A DNA stretch of 64,000 nt, from assembly GCA_964385635.1 (NCBI GenBank), contig CAYLPU010000001.1, positions 54,678 to 118,677 of the forward strand. The letters run 5' to 3'. The position numbers were made by a program, and so were the translations under genes. Below are positions 56,732 through 63,939 of this stretch, in pieces. Below the pieces are notes generated by a model, which saw nothing but the letters and a program-made list of their open reading frames with translations, had not been told where the DNA came from and searched no databases. Numbering within the stretch: position 1 is the stretch's first letter; each line of letters opens with the position of its first letter. This DNA is from CAYLPU01 sp964385635 (GTDB taxonomy: Bacteria > Chloroflexota > Anaerolineae > B4-G1).

Positions 56732-57325
56732 CTATCGCTCAATCCCTTTCCGCGCCATCACCCCCTGCTGGTAATAGTGCTTCACCTCCCGCATCTCCGT
56801 CACCAGATCGGCCTGCTCGATCAGTTCCTGCGGGGCACGGCGGCCGGTGAGGATCACCTCCACGTGTTCCGGCCGCTGATCCAGAAACGCCAGCACTTCC
56901 TCGACGGTGAGCAGCCCGAACCAGATCGTCACGTTGACCTCGTCCAGCACCACGATGTCGTACTGGCCCGAGAGCATCGCCTCCCGCGCCCGCTCCAGCC
57001 CCCGGCGGGCCTGGGCCACGTGCTCGGAGGTGACCTCCTCCCGGCGGATGCAGCGCACGTCCCCATACTGCTCAATCGTAATGGTAGGGGCAGGGCTTGT
57101 CCCTGCCCCGCTTGCCCCCGCCCCGTAGTCGCGCAGTGCCTTCAGTTCCCCGTAGTGCTGGCCCTTCATAAACTGGCCGATGTAAGTGTGCATTCCATGG
57201 CCGGAAGCCCGCAGCGCCAGGCCCAGGGCGGCGGTGGTCTTCCCCTTGCCGTCTCCCGTATAGACCTGCACGTAACCTCTCGAGAGCCGCCCGTCGTTCA
57301 TTTGCTCGGAGTCATCAGTTTGCAT
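56732..57325 (-). CDS. cobO: Corrinoid (cob(I)alamin) adenosyltransferase, CobO/BtuR type
   Basis: 197 residues. It transfers adenosyl from ATP to the cobalt of corrinoids, making coenzyme B12. The P-loop is VYTGDGKGKTTAALGLALRA near residue 22; QFMKGQ and the VVLDEVNV/ILTGR blocks are also diagnostic. Residues about 73-86 (Gly/Ala/Ser/Pro-rich) come from a GTAGG hairpin inserted in frame in a loop that varies in the family. GGAGG lies 6 nt before the ATG; a TTG two codons earlier is less likely. It is encoded after the ECF transporter genes, so imported corrinoid can be adenosylated at once. Confidence 0.94.
   Translation of the reverse strand: MQTDDSEQMNDGRLSRGYVQVYTGDGKGKTTAALGLALRASGHGMHTYIGQFMKGQHYGELKALRDYGAGASGAGTSPAPTITIEQYGDVRCIRREEVTSEHVAQARRGLERAREAMLSGQYDIVVLDEVNVTIWFGLLTVEEVLAFLDQRPEHVEVILTGRRAPQELIEQADLVTEMREVKHYYQQGVMARKGIER
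57084..57110. repeat. GTAGG hairpin inside cobO
   Basis: Stem GGGGCAGGG (57087-57095) with CCCTGCCCC (57101-57109), preceded by GTA, loop of 5. Confidence 0.8.
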
Positions 57326-57366
57326 CTTCAACCTCCGCAGTCTACTCCGATGTCGTCTAAATGGCT

Positions 57367-57394
57367 GTGGGACAAGATGGCATCTTGTCCTACC
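57367..57394. repeat. GTAGG hairpin between cobO and the ECF ATPase gene
   Basis: Stem GGACAAGAT (57370-57378) with ATCTTGTCC (57382-57390), followed by TACC. It lies in the gap between two same-strand genes. Confidence 0.8.
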
Positions 57395-57403
57395 TGCCTG
57401 TTT

Positions 57404-59035
57404 CTATCCTTGAATGCCCAGCCCGGCCAGCGCATCCTCGACAGTCAACCAGCCAGTGCCAGGGAAGAGCCGCGCCACCTGCGGGGCGAAGAGCGGTGAA
57501 GCGGCCAGCACCTCCGGAGGACCATCGGCGACGACCTCGCCCTGGCCAAGCATCACGACCCGGCCGGCAGCCTGCGCGGCCAGTTCGACGTCGTGGGTCA
57601 CGAGCAGCACGCCCACCCCTTCCGCCTGCCACTCTCGCAGCAGGCGCACCAGTTCCCGTTTGGCGGGGTAGTCCATCCCCCGCGTGGGCTCGTCGAGCAG
57701 CAGAAGGCGGGGCCGGATGACGGTCACCGCGCCCAGCGCGACCCGCTGCCGCTGGCCGACGCTCAGGTCGCGGGGATAGGACGCGGCCAGATCGCTCAGG
57801 CCCAGGCGGCCCAGCAGGCCGGCGGGAGCGATGGGTGGGCTGTCCAAGAGGCCGTGGTTGCGCAGCGTGACCGACAGTTCCTCCGCGACGGTGTCGGCAA
57901 ACAGCAGGTCGTCCGGCTCCTGGGGCAGGTAGCCGATGCTCTGGCAGATATTGGCCGTATCCTGCTTGATGAGCGATTTACCCGCCAGCACAATCTCTCC
58001 CCGCTGAGGACGCAACAACCCGACGATACACTTGAGTAGCGTGGTCTTGCCGGAGCCATTGCGCCCCATCAGTGCGACCAACTCTCCAGGGGCTATTTCC
58101 AGGTCAATCCCGCGCAAGACGTCCACCCGGTCGTAGGCAAAGTGCAAATTGCGGATTGTGAATTGCGGATTGCGGATTGCGGATTGGAGATTGGAGATTG
58201 GAGATTGGAGATTGGGGATTGGGGATTTCGCGGCGAAGTGGCGTCCCTCTTCAATGGTCAATGGCAGCGGTTCCCAGCCCAGTTCCTTGCCCAGTGTGAC
58301 CAACGGTGGGGTCAGGTCCATCTGGCACAGGACATGGCGCGGCGGGCCACTCAGTACCCCCCCATTGCCATCCCCTACAGGAGGGGGAGGCAGGTAGATC
58401 AGGTGGTCGGCGTGGGGCAAGATACGCTCCAGCCGGTGTTCGGCCAGGACAACTGTCAGTCCTATGTCGCGGTTCAACCGCACCAGCGCGCCCAACACAT
58501 CCTCGGCCGACTGGGGGTCGAGTTGCGAGGTAGGCTCGTCGAGCACGAGGACACGCGGGCGCAGTGCGAGCGCCGCAGCGATGGCGACGCGCTGTTTCTC
58601 GCCGCCGGAAAGCGTCTCCAGCGGGCGGTCGCGCAGAGGCGTCAGGCCCAGCAGATTCAGCACTTCTTCGACGCGCACGCGCATCTCGGCGGGCGGAATG
58701 GCGCCGTTCTCCAACGCGAAAGCGATTTCGTCCTCGACCCGATCCAGGACGAACTGCGCCTCAGGATCCTGGAAGACGAAGCCGACGACGCGGCTGAGCA
58801 CCTGCGGCCCTTCGGCGACGGGGTCGTGACCGGCGACGGTGACGCTCCCGCTCAGCGTGCCGCCGGTGAAGTGGGGCACCAGTCCGTTGAGACAGCGCAG
58901 CAGCGTGGACTTACCCGCACCGGACGGTCCGGCCACGAGGACAAACTCCCCCTCAGCGACGTGCAGCGTCACGCCGGCCAGCGCAGGCTGAGAAGAATCA
59001 GGGTAAGTATAGGTGAGACGGTCGCATTGAATCAT
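57404..59035 (-). CDS. Energy-coupling factor transporter ATPase, two ABC domains fused
   Basis: 543 residues with two complete ECF-type ABC domains. The first has GPSGAGKSTLLRCL, LSGGEKQRVAIAAAL and VLVLDEPTSQLDP. The second (from about 300) has GRNGSGKTTLLKCI, LSVGQRQRVALGAVT and LLLDEPTRGMDYP. This replaces the usual EcfA1/EcfA2 pair. The linker (residues about 270-300) is a GATTGCGGATTG-type simple repeat read in frame as NLQSPISNLQSAIRNPQ. It energises the T and S components encoded upstream, from which a toxin-antitoxin insertion now separates it. cobO follows downstream. Confidence 0.93.
   Translation of the reverse strand: MIQCDRLTYTYPDSSQPALAGVTLHVAEGEFVLVAGPSGAGKSTLLRCLNGLVPHFTGGTLSGSVTVAGHDPVAEGPQVLSRVVGFVFQDPEAQFVLDRVEDEIAFALENGAIPPAEMRVRVEEVLNLLGLTPLRDRPLETLSGGEKQRVAIAAALALRPRVLVLDEPTSQLDPQSAEDVLGALVRLNRDIGLTVVLAEHRLERILPHADHLIYLPPPPVGDGNGGVLSGPPRHVLCQMDLTPPLVTLGKELGWEPLPLTIEEGRHFAAKSPIPNLQSPISNLQSAIRNPQFTIRNLHFAYDRVDVLRGIDLEIAPGELVALMGRNGSGKTTLLKCIVGLLRPQRGEIVLAGKSLIKQDTANICQSIGYLPQEPDDLLFADTVAEELSVTLRNHGLLDSPPIAPAGLLGRLGLSDLAASYPRDLSVGQRQRVALGAVTVIRPRLLLLDEPTRGMDYPAKRELVRLLREWQAEGVGVLLVTHDVELAAQAAGRVVMLGQGEVVADGPPEVLAASPLFAPQVARLFPGTGWLTVEDALAGLGIQG
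58141..58225. repeat. GATTGCGG/GATTGGAG simple repeat in the ATPase linker
   Basis: Seven-base words GATTGCG and GATTGGA alternate about ten times. The stretch encodes the linker between the two ABC domains. Confidence 0.85.
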
Positions 59036-59049
59036 CGGCTGTCTTCGGC

Positions 59050-59078
59050 TTGCCTAGTGCCAGTGAAGGCGGTATAAT
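59050..59078 (+). promoter_or_regulatory. Promoter of the TumA/TumE pair
   Basis: TTGCCT (59050-59055) and TATAAT (59073-59078), 17-bp spacer, 23 bp before the first gene. Confidence 0.75.
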
Positions 59079-59101
59079 ACAGTTGAGATAGGGGGTGTGT
59101 G

Positions 59102-59389
59102 ATGGAGCTGCAGGACATTGTCCAGGACCTCCATGCGCTGGAGGAACGCATACGTGCCTACGAACGCAAGTATGGCATTACCTCGCACGATTTCCACGAG
59201 TTGTACCAGGCCGGGTTGCTCGACGATGAAGGCTTTGAGAAAACCCAGGAGTTTACCCGTTGGGCCAGCGCCTATGAGATGAAACTGGAGCGAGGGACGA
59301 CTTTTGAACGACTCAGCCGAGAGCGAGTCGCCAATCTGCGACGCCAGGCACCCGGTCGATCGGTTCAACTCATTCCCCAATTCGGCTGA
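59102..59389 (+). CDS. Antitoxin-like partner of TumE
   Basis: 95 residues. A helical start MELQDIVQDLHALEERIRAY, then YGITSHDFHELYQAGLLDDE and a basic C-terminal half (RLSRERVANLRRQAPG). Position and size fit the TumA antitoxin of TumA/TumE modules, though no HTH is obvious. AGGGGGTG provides the ribosome site; the stop overlaps the next start as TGATG. It is transcribed against the flanking ECF genes. Confidence 0.75.
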   Translation: MELQDIVQDLHALEERIRAYERKYGITSHDFHELYQAGLLDDEGFEKTQEFTRWASAYEMKLERGTTFERLSRERVANLRRQAPGRSVQLIPQFG

Positions 59390-59808
59390 TGCTCCCATCT
59401 CTGCCCGACTACGAACGTCTGATCTACACGCTTCAAGAAAGCCATCCCTCGATTGAACGCTCGACCCTTGTAGTGATTCGACATGGGCCAGCCTTCGCAG
59501 AACTCAGCGGCAGTCTGGAGTTCTCCAACGATGTCATACTGCATGTGTGGGAAGACCTGAACTTTGCGCGAGGGGTTATTCAGGCATACAGTTACGCCAT
59601 TGAACAGGCTGGGCAGCGGCTGTATTGGTATGACCCCCAGCCTCACCCCAACGATCCCATGCTGGCAAGCACATTTCCTCACCACAAGCATATTCCACCT
59701 GGCATCAAGCACCACCGCGTTCCTGCCCCTGGCCTGAGTTTTGACCAGCCCAATCTTCTCTTTCTGATTGAAGAGATTGAGCACGACTTGCTGGGTCTCC
59801 AGCGCTGA
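59389..59808 (+). CDS. tumE: TumE family toxin (DUF6516)
   Basis: 139 residues. The family-specific block is very clear: RLYWYDPQPHPNDPMLASTF, PHHKHIPPGIKHHRVPAP and FDQPNLLFLIEEIEHDLL. N-terminal LPDYERLIYTLQESHPSIER also fits. TumE is the toxin of the TumA/TumE pair; its molecular target is not established to my knowledge. The last 104 bp lie antisense to the 3' end of the ECF T-component gene. Confidence 0.88.
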   Translation: MLPSLPDYERLIYTLQESHPSIERSTLVVIRHGPAFAELSGSLEFSNDVILHVWEDLNFARGVIQAYSYAIEQAGQRLYWYDPQPHPNDPMLASTFPHHKHIPPGIKHHRVPAPGLSFDQPNLLFLIEEIEHDLLGLQR

Positions 59809-60811
59809 CCACCGCCGGCACGAGCAACCCTAGCAGCCCCAACCCGATGAAGGGGTCGAAGGCAGGTAAGGTCAGGCCAGGGTAGGGTGAATAATAAAGT
59901 GTGCCTCGGTCCGTCAGAGGCAGCGGCAACAGGACCACGGCCAGCGTCAGCCCGCACCCCAGCACGACCAGCGTATCGCGGGCGGTCCAGCGAGATCTGC
60001 GGTAAACGGTGCGAGGGACGGCCCGCCCAGCCAGCCACACCACGCCGATGATGATCCCTGCCCCCCCGATCATCGCGCCCACGGCCACATCCTTCCACGA
60101 CGGCAAGAACAGGAACGTTAGCCAGCCTCCCAGCAGCGCCAGCAATCCCATCGCCAACACCTCTTGCGTGCGCAGCGGCTGTGCCCGGTCGGAGACGGCT
60201 CCGTAGCCGCGGGCGACCATCGCCTCGGCCAGCCCCATCGAGCGCTCCAGCCCGCTCACCAGCAGCGGCACGACAATAGGCAGCCAATCGCGCAGACCCC
60301 GCGTGCGGTGACCGCGCACCGCCTGGGCCTCGCGGATGCGAGCCAGGCTGCGGGTCGTCTGCGGGACGAAGGCGAGGGCGATGGAGAGCACCACCCCCGC
60401 TTCGTGGAAAGCGCGCGGCGCGAGTCGCACCAGATCGCGCACTGGCGTCACCTGGTTGAAGACGGCAAAGCCGCTGAAGATGGCCGTCAGCGTGAGGCCG
60501 TTTATCGCCCCAAAGACGAGCGCCTCCAACGTCACCGGCCCGCCTAGCAATGGAAGCCAACCGGGCAGGTGAAAGAGCACCGTGTCACCTAGATGGGCGG
60601 TCAGGCCGTTGAACAGGGCGGCCAGAGGGACAGCCACGGCCACGAAACGGAGCGGTGAAAGGGGAGCCTGGCGGCCCTGGTCAGGCGCACAGATGACACT
60701 CGCCACCATCGCAACCAACAGCAAAAGGACGATGTAGAGCGGGTTGCGAGTGGAAGAGGCCGTCACCAACACGGTCAACGCCCAGAGAAGCCACGCGCGC
60801 GCGTCAAACAC
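59705..60811 (-). CDS. ECF transporter T component (CbiQ/EcfT-like), extended C-terminus
   Basis: 368 residues. Six or more membrane helices with the coupling motifs ALAFVPQTTRSLARIREAQAVR and RGYGAVSDR, the Ala-Arg-Gly signatures that grip the ECF ATPases. EcfT proteins are usually 250-270 residues; here two further helices (about 280-345) and a polar tail follow. The last 35 residues are encoded opposite tumE and were probably created when the toxin pair inserted and removed the native stop. The GTG start overlaps the S-component stop by 8 bp. Confidence 0.87.
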   Translation of the reverse strand: MFDARAWLLWALTVLVTASSTRNPLYIVLLLLVAMVASVICAPDQGRQAPLSPLRFVAVAVPLAALFNGLTAHLGDTVLFHLPGWLPLLGGPVTLEALVFGAINGLTLTAIFSGFAVFNQVTPVRDLVRLAPRAFHEAGVVLSIALAFVPQTTRSLARIREAQAVRGHRTRGLRDWLPIVVPLLVSGLERSMGLAEAMVARGYGAVSDRAQPLRTQEVLAMGLLALLGGWLTFLFLPSWKDVAVGAMIGGAGIIIGVVWLAGRAVPRTVYRRSRWTARDTLVVLGCGLTLAVVLLPLPLTDRGTLYYSPYPGLTLPAFDPFIGLGLLGLLVPAVVSAGDPASRAQSLQSEREDWAGQNSGQGQERGGA

Positions 60812-61649
60812 TGGAGCGCACCTCGAAGTGGAAACGACGCCGGAAACGGGCGAGCGCCCGCACCGTCGGCGCGCCCAGCAGCAGGATCAATGCCACGTTG
60901 CCCACCGCCCGCGTCATGTCCCAGCCCAGCGAAGTCACCGCGTAGAACGCGGCATAACGGGCCAAGGTCTCCCCCAGACCAATGTGTGGAGCCCAGGTCT
61001 GCTCAACCGGCCCCGCCGCGAAAGGCCAGAAGTAGACGTTTATGATCACGCCGTAGAGCAGGCCCCAGGCGAAGCCGAACATGCATAGGATGAAAATGTC
61101 CAGGGTGAGACGTGGTGCGCGCGTGAAACGTGAAACGTGATACGTGATACGTGATACGTGATACGTGATGTGTGAGAGCCAGCCAGCGGTCAGGCCGACC
61201 CATCCCGCTGTGAACATCTGATACGGAAGCCATGGTCCCACACCGCCGGTGATCAGTCCGGAGGTGAGCAGCGTGAAGGTCCCCATCAGGAAGCCGAAGC
61301 GACTGCCAAAGACGTAGCCGGCCAGGATGATGGGCGCGAAGATAGGGGAGAAACCGCCTGGCATAGGAACGGCGACCTCAATGAAACGCAGCACGCTGGT
61401 GATAGCAACCAGCACGCCCAGCATGGCGACTGTCTTCGCGCTGATCGCCTGTCCCTGCAGTTCCACCAGCAGCGCGACCAGCGAAAGTCCCACCAGCGCC
61501 GTGGTCACCAGCGACGCGTCCTGGCCGTGGGCGATACCAATGGAACCGCTGGCCTGTGTGTCGAGGAAGAAGGGATAGACGAATGCCAGAACACCGATGG
61601 CCGCGCTAAAAGTGTAGATGGACCCGCTGATGACCCGGCGCACGTTCAT
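60804..61649 (-). CDS. ECF transporter S component (CbrT-like, probable cobalamin)
   Basis: 281 residues, membrane. Two extra N-terminal helices (residues 8-60) precede the six-helix S-component core (AVPMPGGFSPIFAPIILAGY, GTFTLLTSGLITGGVGPWLP, YQMFTAGWVGLTAG). The proline- and glycine-rich loop pattern fits CbrT-like substrate-binding subunits. The loop near residue 165-180 (ITYHVSRITYHVSRF) is an ATACGTG-type simple repeat at 61127-61172. The ATG overlaps the DUF4430 stop as ATGA. Cobalamin is inferred from cobO and from the transcobalamin-like genes upstream. Confidence 0.82.
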   Translation of the reverse strand: MNVRRVISGSIYTFSAAIGVLAFVYPFFLDTQASGSIGIAHGQDASLVTTALVGLSLVALLVELQGQAISAKTVAMLGVLVAITSVLRFIEVAVPMPGGFSPIFAPIILAGYVFGSRFGFLMGTFTLLTSGLITGGVGPWLPYQMFTAGWVGLTAGWLSHITYHVSRITYHVSRFTRAPRLTLDIFILCMFGFAWGLLYGVIINVYFWPFAAGPVEQTWAPHIGLGETLARYAAFYAVTSLGWDMTRAVGNVALILLLGAPTVRALARFRRRFHFEVRSSV

Positions 61650-62869
61650 TTCCGATGGGAAACCACGAAGACCAGCCAGCCGAGCAGTCCGCCAACGATA
61701 AGGCTGAAGGCGATGTAATCCAGCGGCAAGATAAAGGATGGACGCTCGTCGTCGGTTGTCTTTTGCGAGGAGCCAGAAGAGAGAGTTGGCGTAGGCATTG
61801 GCCAAACAACAGATGTGGGAGAGGATGATGAGGACAGAACCGCCACGTGCTCAGGAGTGGAAGGAGGTGATGAGGATACGGTTGCTGGAGGCCGAATGGT
61901 GGGTGATGGCGGCGGGGATGAACCTGGCATGGACTGAGGAGTGGGAGAAGAGAGCGGCGGGGATGTGGATGTCGCAGTTTGGAGAAGGGGAGCGGGAGAC
62001 AAGGACGGGAGCACTGTAGGTTGAGGGACAGCCGTCGGCGACAGCGTTGCGCCAGTCACGCCCAGCACGAGCGTGTGGGTCTGCTCTCCCGCCGTGCTCA
62101 CAACCCGCAGGTGGTATTCCTGCGGCGCGGCGGGGCAGGCCTCACGGCCTCCGATGATGTCCACGCGCTCCCCGTCCAGGTAGATCTCAAGGGCGTTGGC
62201 GGTGTCCCAGCGCACCATCGTGCAGGTGCCAATGGGGATAGGGTTGCCGTCCAGCCGGAACCAGACCACAGGGGCTGGCGGGAGCGAAGTAACAGTCGGG
62301 GGCGAGAGAGTATCGGTGGGCTGCGGAGTGGCGGTCGGCATCGGCGCGGGTGAAGTGGCGGTCGGGGGCAAATCCGTGTCGGTAGGCGGAGGCGTGTCGG
62401 TTGGAGGCGGGGCGCAGATTTGATCGAACGGCACGATGGGCGGCGGTCCACCAGCCCCCCAACTCCACCCCTCGACGTCACCGTTGTGGGCTTTGTAGCC
62501 GCTCGCGCCCCCTCCAGAGTAGGCCCAATTTCCATCAATCAGGTGCCAGTAGGACCAGTAGTCGGGAGAAGCGCAAAAGCAGTCCTCGACCGGGCAGCCT
62601 TCCCCCTCAATGCCGCAGATCGCAGCCCCCATGCCAGAATCGATAGACGCGACGATGTTCAGGCCGGAACGTGTCAGCACGTCGTAGCCGCTGATCTCCG
62701 CTTCGCTGAACTCGATACAGCGGGTGATGTGGGAGCCATCGCCAAAGCGCACGACCAAGCCAACGCGGTTGGACGTCTGGGCGCGCACATCCGGCGGGCC
62801 GGTCCCAACGACGGCCAATGCCAGCAGTACGGTCAATGCCAGGTAGGCGCTGTTCAATCTGTGCTTCAT
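61646..62869 (-). CDS. Membrane-anchored DUF4430 (transcobalamin beta-domain-like) protein
   Basis: 407 residues. A signal peptide (about 1-30) is followed by a DUF4430 domain (about 35-145: VGLVVRFGDGSHITRCIEFS, SGYDVLTRSGLNI, YWSYWHLIDGNWAYSGGGAS, DVEGWSWGAGG). DUF4430 is the fold of the C-terminal cobalamin-binding domain of animal intrinsic factor and transcobalamin. A Thr/Pro-rich stalk, an Ig-like segment (VWFRLDGNPIPIGTCTMVRW), a second stalk and a C-terminal membrane helix (YIAFSLIVGGLLGWLVFVV) anchor it outside the cell. The ATG at 62869 fits the signal peptide. It lies between the barrel gene and the S component. Confidence 0.83.
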   Translation of the reverse strand: MKHRLNSAYLALTVLLALAVVGTGPPDVRAQTSNRVGLVVRFGDGSHITRCIEFSEAEISGYDVLTRSGLNIVASIDSGMGAAICGIEGEGCPVEDCFCASPDYWSYWHLIDGNWAYSGGGASGYKAHNGDVEGWSWGAGGPPPIVPFDQICAPPPTDTPPPTDTDLPPTATSPAPMPTATPQPTDTLSPPTVTSLPPAPVVWFRLDGNPIPIGTCTMVRWDTANALEIYLDGERVDIIGGREACPAAPQEYHLRVVSTAGEQTHTLVLGVTGATLSPTAVPQPTVLPSLSPAPLLQTATSTSPPLSSPTPQSMPGSSPPPSPTIRPPATVSSSPPSTPEHVAVLSSSSSPTSVVWPMPTPTLSSGSSQKTTDDERPSFILPLDYIAFSLIVGGLLGWLVFVVSHRK

Positions 62870-62943
62870 GCCGACTCCGCAAAGATGTGGGTTCCGGCGT
62901 GGTCTTTGGCCACGCCGGAACCGGGTCCATTGAACCAAGGTCT

Positions 62944-63939
62944 CTACTTGAAAACGAGCGCTAGGTAGGCATAGTAAGGCTCCAGCGTGGTAGTTGGCGC
63001 GACGGTGTCGGTGATCTCGGTCCCATACTGCACGTCCTCCGGGTCGGTGAAGGTGACCCGCACATCGTGGGCGACCAGGTGTGTGATAGGCAGCGTGGCG
63101 GTGTAGTAGCCGTCGGCGCGGTGGACCGTAGTACCCGTCACCCATGATGTCTCGCCGGAGACGCGCCAGTCTAACGTGACGCTGCCGTCGGCGTCCAGGT
63201 CGCTGCCGAAGGGAATGGTCACATCCACGCTGCTGCCCCACGCGGCGCGCGGCGGGCAGGCGACAGTGCGGTCGGGGTCGGGGCCGCGATAGACGGTGCT
63301 GAACGGGGCCAACACAGTAGGCGCGAAGGGATAGTGTACCCCCAGCAGCGCCGGCACCGCCTGCCGGGTCGCCAGACCGCTATCGGACCCGGCCGCGGCG
63401 AAGGGGCCGTCGGGTTTCTGGAAAGCAGCCAGTGCGTCGTAGGGGCTGTGGCTGTCCTTCAACCACTTGTCGGCAAGCAGATCCTCACCTGCCGCCAAAA
63501 GGCCCTGCATGGCGTAGGCAGTGGAGTTGGCGCTGGGACTGCCAAAAGCATCCCAGCCTCCCTGGGTGTTCTGTTCGTTCTGTAGAGACAAGATCCCGCT
63601 GACGACGCTGGTATCGGTGGCTGGCACACCGGCCGCGATCAGAGCCTGCAATACCAGGCCCGTGCTACCTGGCTTGTCAATCCCCCATGTATCTATCCAA
63701 CTACCGTCGGGATTTTGGAGGCCCGTGAGGGTCTGTGTGGCGCTGATGGGGATGCTCTCGCCCGCTGCCGCCAGGCCCAGGATAGCGAAAGCCTGGTGCC
63801 AGGAATCGTTGGCATTGCCGAAGGCGCCCAGCGTGGGGCTGTACCAGGTGTTGGTGAGCACGTGGACGATGTTCACGCCGCCGAAATCATAAGCGTCTCC
63901 ACCGGCGGCCTCGACCGCTACGGCTAACTTGCCCGCTGA
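62944..63939 (-). CDS. Secreted alpha/alpha-barrel (prenyltransferase-like) protein, 5' truncated
   Basis: At least 331 residues; the frame is open upstream of the GTG at 63876 to the end of genuine sequence, so the N-terminus is missing. Residues up to about 200 are alpha/alpha-toroid repeats with the QNPDGSW, QNEQNTQGGW and QKPDG motifs of squalene-cyclase/prenyltransferase repeats and of intrinsic factor's N-terminal barrel. An Ig-like or chitinase-A-like beta domain (VDVTIPFGSDLDADGSVTLD) follows, and the protein ends in YYAYLALVFK. It is probably secreted and paired with the DUF4430 protein to grip a corrinoid. The gap to DUF4430 is 74 bp. Confidence 0.85.
   Translation of the reverse strand, partial: SAGKLAVAVEAAGGDAYDFGGVNIVHVLTNTWYSPTLGAFGNANDSWHQAFAILGLAAAGESIPISATQTLTGLQNPDGSWIDTWGIDKPGSTGLVLQALIAAGVPATDTSVVSGILSLQNEQNTQGGWDAFGSPSANSTAYAMQGLLAAGEDLLADKWLKDSHSPYDALAAFQKPDGPFAAAGSDSGLATRQAVPALLGVHYPFAPTVLAPFSTVYRGPDPDRTVACPPRAAWGSSVDVTIPFGSDLDADGSVTLDWRVSGETSWVTGTTVHRADGYYTATLPITHLVAHDVRVTFTDPEDVQYGTEITDTVAPTTTLEPYYAYLALVFK

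Noticed and set aside
59705..60560. Second minus-strand frame overlapping the T component
   Set aside because: Gly/Arg/Ala-rich shadow frame; the CbiQ frame has the membrane helices and coupling motifs.
61646..63241. Longer 531-codon version of the DUF4430 protein
   Set aside because: The extension lies antisense-frame within the barrel gene; the signal peptide begins at 62869.
56717..63939. Cobalamin riboswitch expected for a B12 locus
   Set aside because: No B12-box-like conserved core was seen upstream of cobO, the ATPase or the DUF4430 gene. The true operon start lies beyond the contig end, so absence is not informative.
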